Source: CAYYKK01 sp046351395 (GTDB lineage: Bacteria > Myxococcota_A > Polyangia > Polyangiales > Polyangiaceae). From it: a stretch of 64,000 bases of DNA. The notes beneath the pieces are model-generated. The model was not told the DNA's origin. It searched no databases and worked only from the letters and a program-made list of their open reading frames with translations. Of this stretch, positions 1 to 7,343 are shown piece after piece. Each line of letters begins with the position of its first letter. Positions within the stretch are counted from its first letter, which is position 1. The DNA is taken from assembly GCA_046351395.1 (NCBI GenBank), contig JAXLYP010000018.1:124001-188000 (forward strand). Reading direction: 5' to 3'. The position numbers were made by a program, and so were the translations under genes.

Positions 1-2
1 CC

Positions 3-974
3 GGGACGTACGGGGGCTTCGACACGCCCGGGACGGGTCACAACTTCCTGCTCCACAACATGTGCCGAATGCCCGGATCGGGCGGCACCTGGACGATCGT
101 TCGCGGCGGGATGGGCGCGGTGTCCCAGCGGCTCGCGGCGCGCGCGACGGAGCTCGGCGCGAGGATCGAGACGGGCGCGAAGGTCGCGCGCGTCGAGATG
201 ACGGGCGGGAGCGTGAGCGGCGTCGCGCTCGTCGACGGCCGGGTGTTCTCGGTCGGTGCCGTGGTGATCAACGCGGACCCCTACCGCGCGCGAGAGATGG
301 TGGGCGCGGAGCACCTCGCGCCCGGGCTGAGCGCGCGCCTCGACGCGATGGCGAAGGACGGCTCGACGTTCAAGGTGAACCTCGCGCTCTCGGGCCTCCC
401 GAAGTTCACGTGCTTGGGCGCGGGGGCGGCCGACAACCGCGGGCAGTACGGCCCGACGATCCATCTCCTCCCCGACGAAGACGTCGTCATGCGCTCCCTC
501 CGGGACGCTCACCGGGACGCGGCGGAGGGTCGACTCCCCGAGTTTCCGTCGATGGAGTGGTACATCCACACCGCGGTCGACACGTCGCTGAGCGACGAGC
601 ATGGGCACCACAACTCCGCCCTGTTCGTGACCTGGGTGCCTCGCGTCCTCGCGAACGGGGACACCTGGGAGGACCAAGCCGAGGCGTACGCGAAGAAGCT
701 GCTCGCGATCTGTGATCGCTTCGCCCCCGGAACCAGTGACCTCGTGGTGGACATGTTCCCGCTCACGCCGACGGGCATCGAGCGCCATTTCGGGATCACG
801 CGCGGACACATCCACCACATCGACAACGCGTACGCGTTCGACGAGCGCGTCCCCCATCGACTCGGCGCTCCGGGACTCTATAGCGCGAGCGCGGGGACGC
901 ACCCGGGCGGCGCGGTGATCGGCTCGGCCGGTTACATCGCCGCGAAGGCGCTCCTCGCCGACATGACCGGATGA
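3..974 (+). CDS. Phytoene desaturase-like FAD-dependent oxidoreductase (5' partial)
   Basis: The reading frame is open to the left window edge, so the N-terminal FAD-binding (Rossmann GxGxxG) part is missing; about 323 residues remain. The C-terminus carries the signature of the phytoene desaturase/CrtI-CrtN group: the segment LYSASAGTHPGGAVIGSAGY matches the usual 'glyl.G.gthPGggv.ga.g' motif that contacts FAD. Near the visible start, GGTWTIVRGGMGAVSQRL matches the family's 'p.GG...ipgGm..l...L' segment. Family members desaturate, isomerise or oxidise polyprenoid substrates; the substrate here cannot be told. The next gene, a SnoaL-like protein, starts 54 bp downstream and may be co-transcribed. 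A mevalonate cluster lies 25 kb away, too far to imply a shared operon. Confidence 0.75.
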   Translation, partial: GTYGGFDTPGTGHNFLLHNMCRMPGSGGTWTIVRGGMGAVSQRLAARATELGARIETGAKVARVEMTGGSVSGVALVDGRVFSVGAVVINADPYRAREMVGAEHLAPGLSARLDAMAKDGSTFKVNLALSGLPKFTCLGAGAADNRGQYGPTIHLLPDEDVVMRSLRDAHRDAAEGRLPEFPSMEWYIHTAVDTSLSDEHGHHNSALFVTWVPRVLANGDTWEDQAEAYAKKLLAICDRFAPGTSDLVVDMFPLTPTGIERHFGITRGHIHHIDNAYAFDERVPHRLGAPGLYSASAGTHPGGAVIGSAGYIAAKALLADMTG

Positions 975-1028
975 GCGCGCGCCGCGCGCTCCTTCCGGGC
1001 GGTCCGACCGTCGAAAGGAGCATGCTCG

Positions 1029-1430
1029 ATGAAGGACGATGACAACGTGGAGCGAGCGCGCGCCTACCTCCGCGCGCTCGAGGACGAGTCTCCCGAGGAG
1101 GTCCTCCGGACGTTCTACACGGAGGACGTCGAGCAGCACGAGTACCCGAACCGCCTCGTGCCGAACGGCACCGCGCGGGATCTCGCGGCGCTGCTCGCCG
1201 GGAACGTGAAGGGCCGCAGCGTGGTGCAAAACCAGAAATACGACGTACGCGGCGTCGTCGCGAGCGGCGACACGGTCGCGCTCGAGGTCGCCTGGAGCGC
1301 GACGCTGCGCGTGCCCGTCGGCGCGCTCGGCGCCGGAGACAGCATGCGCGCGCGGTTCGCCGTGTTCCTCGACTTTCGCGGTGGCAAGATCCACCGGCAG
1401 CGCAACTACGACTGCTTCGATCCGTTTTAG
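1029..1430 (+). CDS. SnoaL-like / NTF2-fold protein
   Basis: 133-residue soluble protein with the layout of the SnoaL-like branch of the NTF2 superfamily: an N-terminal helix (ERARAYLRAL), then 'VLRTFYTEDVEQHEYPNRLV' giving the typical His/Tyr/Asp-lined pocket entrance, and C-terminal beta strands ending FRGGKIHRQRNYDCFDPF. The length is normal for the fold. The start is supported by an AGGAG-type ribosome site at 1015-1020, 8 bases before ATG. These proteins are small cyclases, isomerases or simple ligand binders and the fold alone gives no reaction. It follows the oxidoreductase gene closely, so a shared pathway is plausible but unproven. Confidence 0.75.
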   Translation: MKDDDNVERARAYLRALEDESPEEVLRTFYTEDVEQHEYPNRLVPNGTARDLAALLAGNVKGRSVVQNQKYDVRGVVASGDTVALEVAWSATLRVPVGALGAGDSMRARFAVFLDFRGGKIHRQRNYDCFDPF

Positions 1431-1530
1431 GGAACGCGGCCCGTGAGGGGCGAACGCCCGGTCGCGCCGGGACGCGTGGCCCCCGGCCGCACGACAGACG
1501 GCCCGACCTCGCGAGGGCGGAGGCGCAGCG

Positions 1531-4011
1531 TCAGCGCTTCTTCTTGTGCTTCTTGCTGGCCGAACCGTGGGTCTTCTTGTCGCCCGCGTCCGCGGTGTGG
1601 TGCGGCTTGCGCGGGGGTTGGCGGACGGCAGCGCGCTTCTCGTCCTTGGCGGGGACGGTCGCGGGAGCGGGTTCGGTCGCCGGACTCACGTCCTCGCCGT
1701 CCGTCGGATCCGTCGCGAGCCCATCGGACGCGACCTCGGTCGCCATGTGATCGACCGCCGGCGCGGTGGCGTTCGCCGCGGACTCCGCGTCGCGCGGGGC
1801 CTCGACCGCGGCCAGATCCGCGCCTGTCGCGGGTTCGTCCGCGACGGGGTTCGCCATCTCGACGACCTCCGGAGTGGACGAGAAGAGATCGCCGACCTTG
1901 TCCTCGGTGCGCGAGAGCAGCGCGCGGCCCGACGTGAGGAGGTAGACGCCCCCCGCGGCCACCGCGGTCACGAACGCGCCGAGCGCGGCCCAACGCCGGC
2001 GCGAGCGTCGTCGCGCGGGCTCCCGCAGCGCCGCGGTGATGGCGTCGCGCATCTCGTTCGCGGACTGGAACCGGAGGCTCGGGTGGCGCGCGAGCGCGCG
2101 CATGCAGAGTTCGTCCACGCGGCTCGGGATGTTGCGCTCGGGCGCCGCCTCGCGGAGCGTCGGCGGGTTGCCCTGGGCCTTCGCCTCGAGCAGCAGGGCC
2201 ACGCCGCGCCCGTGGAACGGCAGCTTCCCCGTGAGGAGCTCGTAGAGCACCGAGCCCATCGCGTAGATGTCGCTGCGCTCGTCCGCTTTGCCTCGCGCGG
2301 CCTGCTCCGGCGCCATGTAGTCGGGCGTTCCGAAGATCTCGACGCCGTTCGTCTTCGAGGGCTCGGCGTCCCCCTCGCCCTTCGGCATCAGCGCGATCCC
2401 GAAGTCGAGCAAGCGCACGCCGCCGTGCGTCTCGACGAAGATGTTCGAAGGCTTGATGTCCCGGTGGACGACGCCCGCCGCGTGGACGTCCGCGAGCACT
2501 GAGAGCGCTCGATCCACGAGATCGAGGGCGTCGGTGACCGCGTCTCGCTCGCCTCCCTGGCGCGCGAGGCGCGACGTACGCTTCTCGAGCGTCTCGCCCG
2601 TGCAGAGCTCCATCACGGCGAACGGCCGATCGTCGGACGCGCGGCCCACGTCGATGAGCCGCACGACGCCCGGGGACTTCACGAGGCCGAGCGCGCGCGC
2701 CTCGCGCCGGATGCGCGACAACCCGGCTTCGCGGCCCGACGCGTCCGCGCGCCCGATCTTGATCGCGACCTTCCGCCCGAGGTCCACGTGGAGCGCCTCG
2801 TGGACGACGCCGCCGTCCCCCTCCCCGATCTTCGCGCCGAGCTTGTAGCGCGTCCCCGGGAGCATCCCGCTCGCCTCCTCGGCGGCGGCGCGCGCCATCG
2901 AGATCGGCACGGCCGATGGCGGAGTCGGCTGACCCGCGGCGCTCGTCCGCGCGTGCGCGACGAGCTTCATGAACTCGCGGCGGACCTTCATCGACTCGCC
3001 CTGAAACAGGCGGTCCATCACGGAAGCCGTGCGCGCGCGGATCCCGCGCTCGCCGCTCGGCAGCGGCGGGGCCGAGGCGAGCAGCGCCGCGAGATCGCGC
3101 GCGGCGAGGCGCGTGTCGGTATAGCGGCGATCGCGATCGAACACCGTCAGCTTCGCGAGGATCGTGTCGAGCGCGGCCGGCGCGCCGCAGTCCTCCGCGA
3201 CGAGCGGCAGCTCGCGCTCACCCTTCGCGACGGCGGCCATGTGATCCGCCGAGTCCCCCTGGAGGAACCTCGTCCCCCGGAGGAGCTCCCAGAGCATCAC
3301 GCCGAGCGCGTAGAGATCGACCCGGTAGTCCCCGGGATCGCCGTTCGCGACCTCGGGGGCGACGTACCCCGGCTTCGCGAACACCACACCTGCAACCGTG
3401 TGGCACTTGCGGTTCTGTCCCCGCGCCGTCCCGAAATCGATCACCTTCAGCTCGCCCGTGTACGAGAGCATGATGTTCTGGGGCGAGAGGTCGCGGTGGA
3501 CGATCCCGAGCGGCTTGCCGGTGGGATCTCGCCGATCGTGCATATGACCGAGCGCCTCGGCGGCGAGCGCGCCGATGGAGACGACCTCGTGCCACGCGAG
3601 GCGCTGGTTGTGCGTGAGCCCGCGCTGGCGCAGATCCCCGAGGCTCCGACCTTCCACATACTCCACCGCGACGTACGGCTCGCCGCTCGCTTCGTCGCTG
3701 GTGGCCTCGATCACCTGGGCGATGCCCGAGTGCTGCAGCTGGGCCTGCACGCGCGCCTCGTCGAGGAACCGCGCCTTGAAGCTCGCGTCCGTCCGGTGCT
3801 CCGAGCGGATCATCTTGATGATGACCGGCCGCTCCGCGCCCTCGAGCCCCATCGTCGCCCCGAGGAGCACCTCGCCCATCCCGCCCTTCGCGATCCGACG
3901 AAGGAGCGTGTAGCGACCGAGTCTCCTGGGCAGGTCGTCGATGCTGAATCCGGGCGCCACGGTGGTGGCCGCCTGCGCGGACGAGGACTCGGTGGGTTGG
4001 GCCTTGGCCAT
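1531..4011 (-). CDS. Tandem-domain Ser/Thr protein kinase, membrane anchored
   Basis: 826 residues containing two complete Hanks-type kinase domains. Domain 1 (about 34-310) has a glycine-rich loop (IAKGGMGEV), VIIK lysine, HRDLSPQN catalytic loop (HRD 172-174) and DFG (192-194). Domain 2 (about 389-660) has IGEGDGGVV, VAIK, HRDIKPSN (HRD 516-518), DFG (536-538) and a YMAPEQ activation-loop end. Both retain the residues needed for phosphotransfer. A single membrane segment follows (about 674-693), then an Ala/Asp/Glu-rich stretch ending in a Lys/His-rich tail, so the kinases face the cytosol. Most bacterial kinases of this class have one catalytic domain. It is divergent from the DsbA-like gene at 4083 and may share that promoter gap. 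Substrate unknown. Confidence 0.9.
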   Translation of the reverse strand: MAKAQPTESSSAQAATTVAPGFSIDDLPRRLGRYTLLRRIAKGGMGEVLLGATMGLEGAERPVIIKMIRSEHRTDASFKARFLDEARVQAQLQHSGIAQVIEATSDEASGEPYVAVEYVEGRSLGDLRQRGLTHNQRLAWHEVVSIGALAAEALGHMHDRRDPTGKPLGIVHRDLSPQNIMLSYTGELKVIDFGTARGQNRKCHTVAGVVFAKPGYVAPEVANGDPGDYRVDLYALGVMLWELLRGTRFLQGDSADHMAAVAKGERELPLVAEDCGAPAALDTILAKLTVFDRDRRYTDTRLAARDLAALLASAPPLPSGERGIRARTASVMDRLFQGESMKVRREFMKLVAHARTSAAGQPTPPSAVPISMARAAAEEASGMLPGTRYKLGAKIGEGDGGVVHEALHVDLGRKVAIKIGRADASGREAGLSRIRREARALGLVKSPGVVRLIDVGRASDDRPFAVMELCTGETLEKRTSRLARQGGERDAVTDALDLVDRALSVLADVHAAGVVHRDIKPSNIFVETHGGVRLLDFGIALMPKGEGDAEPSKTNGVEIFGTPDYMAPEQAARGKADERSDIYAMGSVLYELLTGKLPFHGRGVALLLEAKAQGNPPTLREAAPERNIPSRVDELCMRALARHPSLRFQSANEMRDAITAALREPARRRSRRRWAALGAFVTAVAAGGVYLLTSGRALLSRTEDKVGDLFSSTPEVVEMANPVADEPATGADLAAVEAPRDAESAANATAPAVDHMATEVASDGLATDPTDGEDVSPATEPAPATVPAKDEKRAAVRQPPRKPHHTADAGDKKTHGSASKKHKKKR

Positions 4012-4082
4012 AGGTTGACCTAAACAGGTAGGACAAGGTGGGCCAAAGAACCTGCGCTCGTTTGTGGTAGGCGACCCGGGAC

Positions 4083-6047
4083 ATGCGCCCTCACGCCCCC
4101 GCCTCGCGGAGCCTCTTCGTCGTTGGGTGCGCCCTCGCGCTCCTCTCCGGGATGGGCTTCTTCCGAGGCGCGTCGCACTTCGCGCCGCTCGACGATCGCG
4201 AGGCGCTCATCGAGAACCCGCCGACCTGGAGCGACGCCGAGGCGAGCGTGCCCGTCGACTCGAACGACCCCATCTGGGGCTCGCGGTTCGCGCTCGTGAC
4301 CGTCGTCGTGTTCAGCGACTTCGAGTGCCCGCACTGCCGCGAGTTCGAGCACACGCTCGACGAAGTGAAGCGGACCTTCGATCCGCGCGATCTGCGCGTG
4401 GTGTGGAAGCACAGCCCCCTCGGAAGGCACGCGAACGCGCGCGCCGCGGCGATCGCGGGCAACACGGTCTTTCGGCTCGGCGGGAGCCGAGCCTTCTTCC
4501 GGTGGGCCGAGCGCGCGTTCGACCACCAGGGGTCGCTCACGGTCGACGACTTCGCGGACTGGGCGTCGGAGGTGGGCGTCGACGAGGCGCGGTTCCGTGC
4601 GGCGTTCGCGTCGAACGAGTTCGCCGCGAAGGTCGACGAGGATCTCGAGCTCGGCGCGCGGCTGGGGCTCGCCGGCGCGCCGATGAGCCTGGTGAACGGG
4701 CTCACCGTGCGCGGAGCCGCGTCGTTCGAGAAGATGCGACGGATCATCGACGACGAGATGGAGGCCGCGCGAGAGCTCCGCGCGACCGTTCCCCAGGACG
4801 CGATCTACGTGGAGGCCACGCGCAAGAACCGACCACCGCTCGAACCCGCGCCGGCCCCCGCACCGCCGACGCCGCCCGGGCCGTCCCTCGACAAGACGGT
4901 CTACCGCGTCCCGCTCTCGAGCGACGACGTGTTTCGCGGTCCCGACCAAGCGCCGGTCACCCTCATCGAGATCGGTGACTTCTCCGCGGCGACGCGGGGC
5001 GCCTACGCGACGGTCGAGAGCGTCCTCGCGAAGTACGAGGGGCGTGTGCGCTTCGCGTTCCGGCCTCGCGTGCTCCCGAGCGATCGAGACGGCTTCCGGG
5101 CGGCGAACATCCTGCTCGACAGCCGGCGCGCGAGCGGCGACGCGGGCTACTGGGCGGCCTTCAAGCGACTGTTCGAGCCGGCCCTGCCGCCCGACGAATC
5201 GGTCGTGCTCGGGGATCTGCACCTCGACGCGAAGGCGCTCGAGACCGCGCTGAAGTCGAACACGTACGGCCCCGTGCTCGCGCGCTTCGCCTCCGCCACG
5301 GCGGATCTCGAGCTCCCTGGAGTGCCCGCGTTCTTCGTCAACGGGCGCCGCTTCACGGGCCCGCCGTCGGAGGCGGAGCTCTCGGCGCTCGTCGACGAAG
5401 AGCTCGCGCACGCGGAGGCGCTCACCCAGGCGGGCACGGCGCCCGCCGACGTCTACGGATCCATCGTCGCCGCCGCGACCGATCTGCCCGCGCCCGAGAA
5501 GCGGATCATCGCCGCGCCGGCGAAGGCGCCGTCGCGCGGGGACGCCCGCGCCCCGGTCGTCGTGCAGGTGTTCGGGGACCTCGAGTCGCCGTACTCGAAG
5601 CGCGCGCGGGGCTCGATCCTCGACCTCGAGCGGATGTACGGCGCGACGATCCGCGTGGTCTGGCGTCACCGCCCGCTCCCCGTCGACAAGAACGCGATCC
5701 TCGCGGCCGAAGCGGCGCTCGAGGCCTACGCGCAGAAGGGCGACGCGGGATTCTGGGCCTACGTCGACGCCGTCTTCGACGCGCAGGGACGCGGGGCGGA
5801 CGTGCTCTCGCGCCCCTCGCTCGTCGCGCTCGCGAAGAAGCTCGACTTCGACGCGAAGGCGTTCGACGCGGCGCTCGGCTCGCACGTCCACCGCGCCGAC
5901 GTCGAGGCCGACGCGCGCGCCTCGGACGAGGCGAGCGTGGGGGGCGTGCCCGCGTTCTCGATCAACGGCTACTTCCTCGCGGGGAACGTCCCGCTCGCGC
6001 GCCTGGTGCGCGCCGTGGACCTCGCGCTGCGCGACGCCGCACGCTGA
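4083..6047 (+). CDS. Secreted protein with three tandem DsbA-like thioredoxin domains
   Basis: 654 residues. An N-terminal hydrophobic segment (about 10-28, LFVVGCALALLSGMGF) directs export. Three DsbA/thioredoxin-like domains follow: about 55-255, 275-450 and 475-650. Domain 1 has the redox motif C82-P-H-C85 after VVVFSDFE. The corresponding positions in domain 2 (LIEIGDFSAATRGAY) and domain 3 (VQVFGDLESPYSKRA) have no cysteines. All three keep the cis-proline loop (GAPMSLVNG, GVPAFFVNG, GVPAFSING). A Pro-rich linker separates domains 1 and 2. Domain 1 may therefore be a periplasmic disulfide oxidoreductase, with the other two acting as binding or structural modules. The gene is monocistronic, with a stop 6 bp from the convergent lipoprotein gene. 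Confidence 0.85.
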   Translation: MRPHAPASRSLFVVGCALALLSGMGFFRGASHFAPLDDREALIENPPTWSDAEASVPVDSNDPIWGSRFALVTVVVFSDFECPHCREFEHTLDEVKRTFDPRDLRVVWKHSPLGRHANARAAAIAGNTVFRLGGSRAFFRWAERAFDHQGSLTVDDFADWASEVGVDEARFRAAFASNEFAAKVDEDLELGARLGLAGAPMSLVNGLTVRGAASFEKMRRIIDDEMEAARELRATVPQDAIYVEATRKNRPPLEPAPAPAPPTPPGPSLDKTVYRVPLSSDDVFRGPDQAPVTLIEIGDFSAATRGAYATVESVLAKYEGRVRFAFRPRVLPSDRDGFRAANILLDSRRASGDAGYWAAFKRLFEPALPPDESVVLGDLHLDAKALETALKSNTYGPVLARFASATADLELPGVPAFFVNGRRFTGPPSEAELSALVDEELAHAEALTQAGTAPADVYGSIVAAATDLPAPEKRIIAAPAKAPSRGDARAPVVVQVFGDLESPYSKRARGSILDLERMYGATIRVVWRHRPLPVDKNAILAAEAALEAYAQKGDAGFWAYVDAVFDAQGRGADVLSRPSLVALAKKLDFDAKAFDAALGSHVHRADVEADARASDEASVGGVPAFSINGYFLAGNVPLARLVRAVDLALRDAAR

Positions 6048-6053
6048 ACCGAG

Positions 6054-7343
6054 TCACGGCGGAATACAGTCGACCCGCGCGACACCCACGGTCGGCGCGC
6101 CCCCGCCGCTCGCGTTCCACGCGAGGAACAGCTTCGTCCCATCCGCCGACGCGACGAGGCCGAGCGAGCCGAAGAACCAGGCCGCGCTCGTCGAGAAGGA
6201 CGCCGCCGGCCCGAGCGAGAGGTCGGCGCGGACGATCTGCACGACGACCGTCGGCGCGCTGGGATCGAGCGAATCGATCCACGCGACGGCGAGCTCGTCC
6301 CCGATCGGGGCGATCGCCACCTCCCCGAGCTGACCCGTGTCGATCGCGAGCGCGGGCAGCCCCAGGGGCGGCTCGATGCCGGCGTGGTCCAGCTGTCGCA
6401 CGAGCAGAGGTCCGGGGACCCGGGACGTGCTGCCATCGGTCTGCTCGAGGAGCCACGCCCCCTCGCCGCGCGGCGCGAGCAGCGCGTGAAAGTACGGCTC
6501 GGGGCCGACGGACAGGTGCCCCTCGGTGTACGCGAGGTTGGGCGAGGCGGCCGGGTCGTAGCGACCGACCACGAGCACCGTCCCGTCCTTCGGCGCCATC
6601 ACGTCGCAGCTCGGCTCCGGGGGGTTCGGCGACAGGAACGCGGCCAAGAACCCCGATCCGGAGCGGATCGCGCTGCCCCGCTGCGGTGACGTGATGCACA
6701 CGAGCGGCATCTCTTTCTGCGGCAGCGACGAGGGCTCGTAGCTGCCCACGTCGAGGACCTCGTAGGCGGGCGTGGGCGTCGCCGCGCCCGTGAGGAATCG
6801 GCCCGGCGCCTCCGCGACGAACAGCGGATCGATCCCGCCGGTGCCGAGCGCTACCGCGGATGGGCTCGGATAGGTCTGCATCAGCAGGTTCAGATTACCT
6901 GCATCGTCATTGTAGTACGCGACCGGACCGGACACGCCGGGGCCGAGTACGAAGCGCGACGCTTGGGGCGCGAGCGTGACCGCGTCCGACGCGGCGGCTG
7001 GGGGCCAAGCGCCGAACGGGGTGGCGCGCGCTGCGCGGAGCGACGCGGACGCGCCCGAGGGTTCGAGCCCCGAGACGAGCACAGCGCCATCCGACAGGAG
7101 GGCGATTTGGGGATCGACGAGGGCCGCGCCGGGCGTCGGCAGCGACATGATCGGATCGAGCACGAGGAGCGAACCACACGTGCTCGGCCCGCCGCCCGTG
7201 GACGACGAGGACGAGAGCGCGGCCGAGCTCGACGCGTCGGTCGCCCCGCCGACGCCCGTCACGCTGCCCGAATCCGCGAGCTCGTTGCGCGCACCGCACC
7301 CCGCGAGGAGCACGGCAGCGAGAGAAGCGCGACGGATCAACAC
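6054..7343 (-). CDS. Lipoprotein of unknown function
   Basis: 429 residues from a GTG start (7343) or 428 from TTG (7340); both overlap the TGA stop of the upstream kinase gene, so translation is probably coupled. The N-terminus IRRASLAAVLLAGCGARN has a clear lipobox (LLAGC), followed by a Ser/Thr/Gly-rich linker. The body is rich in beta-strand-like stretches (for example GDELAVAWIDSLDPSAPTVV, TKLFLAWNASGGG) reminiscent of repeat-propeller proteins, but no family is recognised. It is likely anchored in the outer membrane. Its coupling to a kinase gene suggests, without proving, a shared signalling role. Confidence 0.7.
   Translation of the reverse strand: MLIRRASLAAVLLAGCGARNELADSGSVTGVGGATDASSSAALSSSSSTGGGPSTCGSLLVLDPIMSLPTPGAALVDPQIALLSDGAVLVSGLEPSGASASLRAARATPFGAWPPAAASDAVTLAPQASRFVLGPGVSGPVAYYNDDAGNLNLLMQTYPSPSAVALGTGGIDPLFVAEAPGRFLTGAATPTPAYEVLDVGSYEPSSLPQKEMPLVCITSPQRGSAIRSGSGFLAAFLSPNPPEPSCDVMAPKDGTVLVVGRYDPAASPNLAYTEGHLSVGPEPYFHALLAPRGEGAWLLEQTDGSTSRVPGPLLVRQLDHAGIEPPLGLPALAIDTGQLGEVAIAPIGDELAVAWIDSLDPSAPTVVVQIVRADLSLGPAASFSTSAAWFFGSLGLVASADGTKLFLAWNASGGGAPTVGVARVDCIPP

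Noticed and set aside
2788..4023. Long plus-strand open frame over the tandem-kinase gene
   Set aside because: Arg/His-rich antisense shadow of the kinase gene, which has all catalytic motifs.
4020..5891. Long antisense open frame (623 codons) under the DsbA-like gene
   Set aside because: Arg/Glu/Val-rich shadow text with no motif; the plus-strand gene has clear domains and better codon bias.
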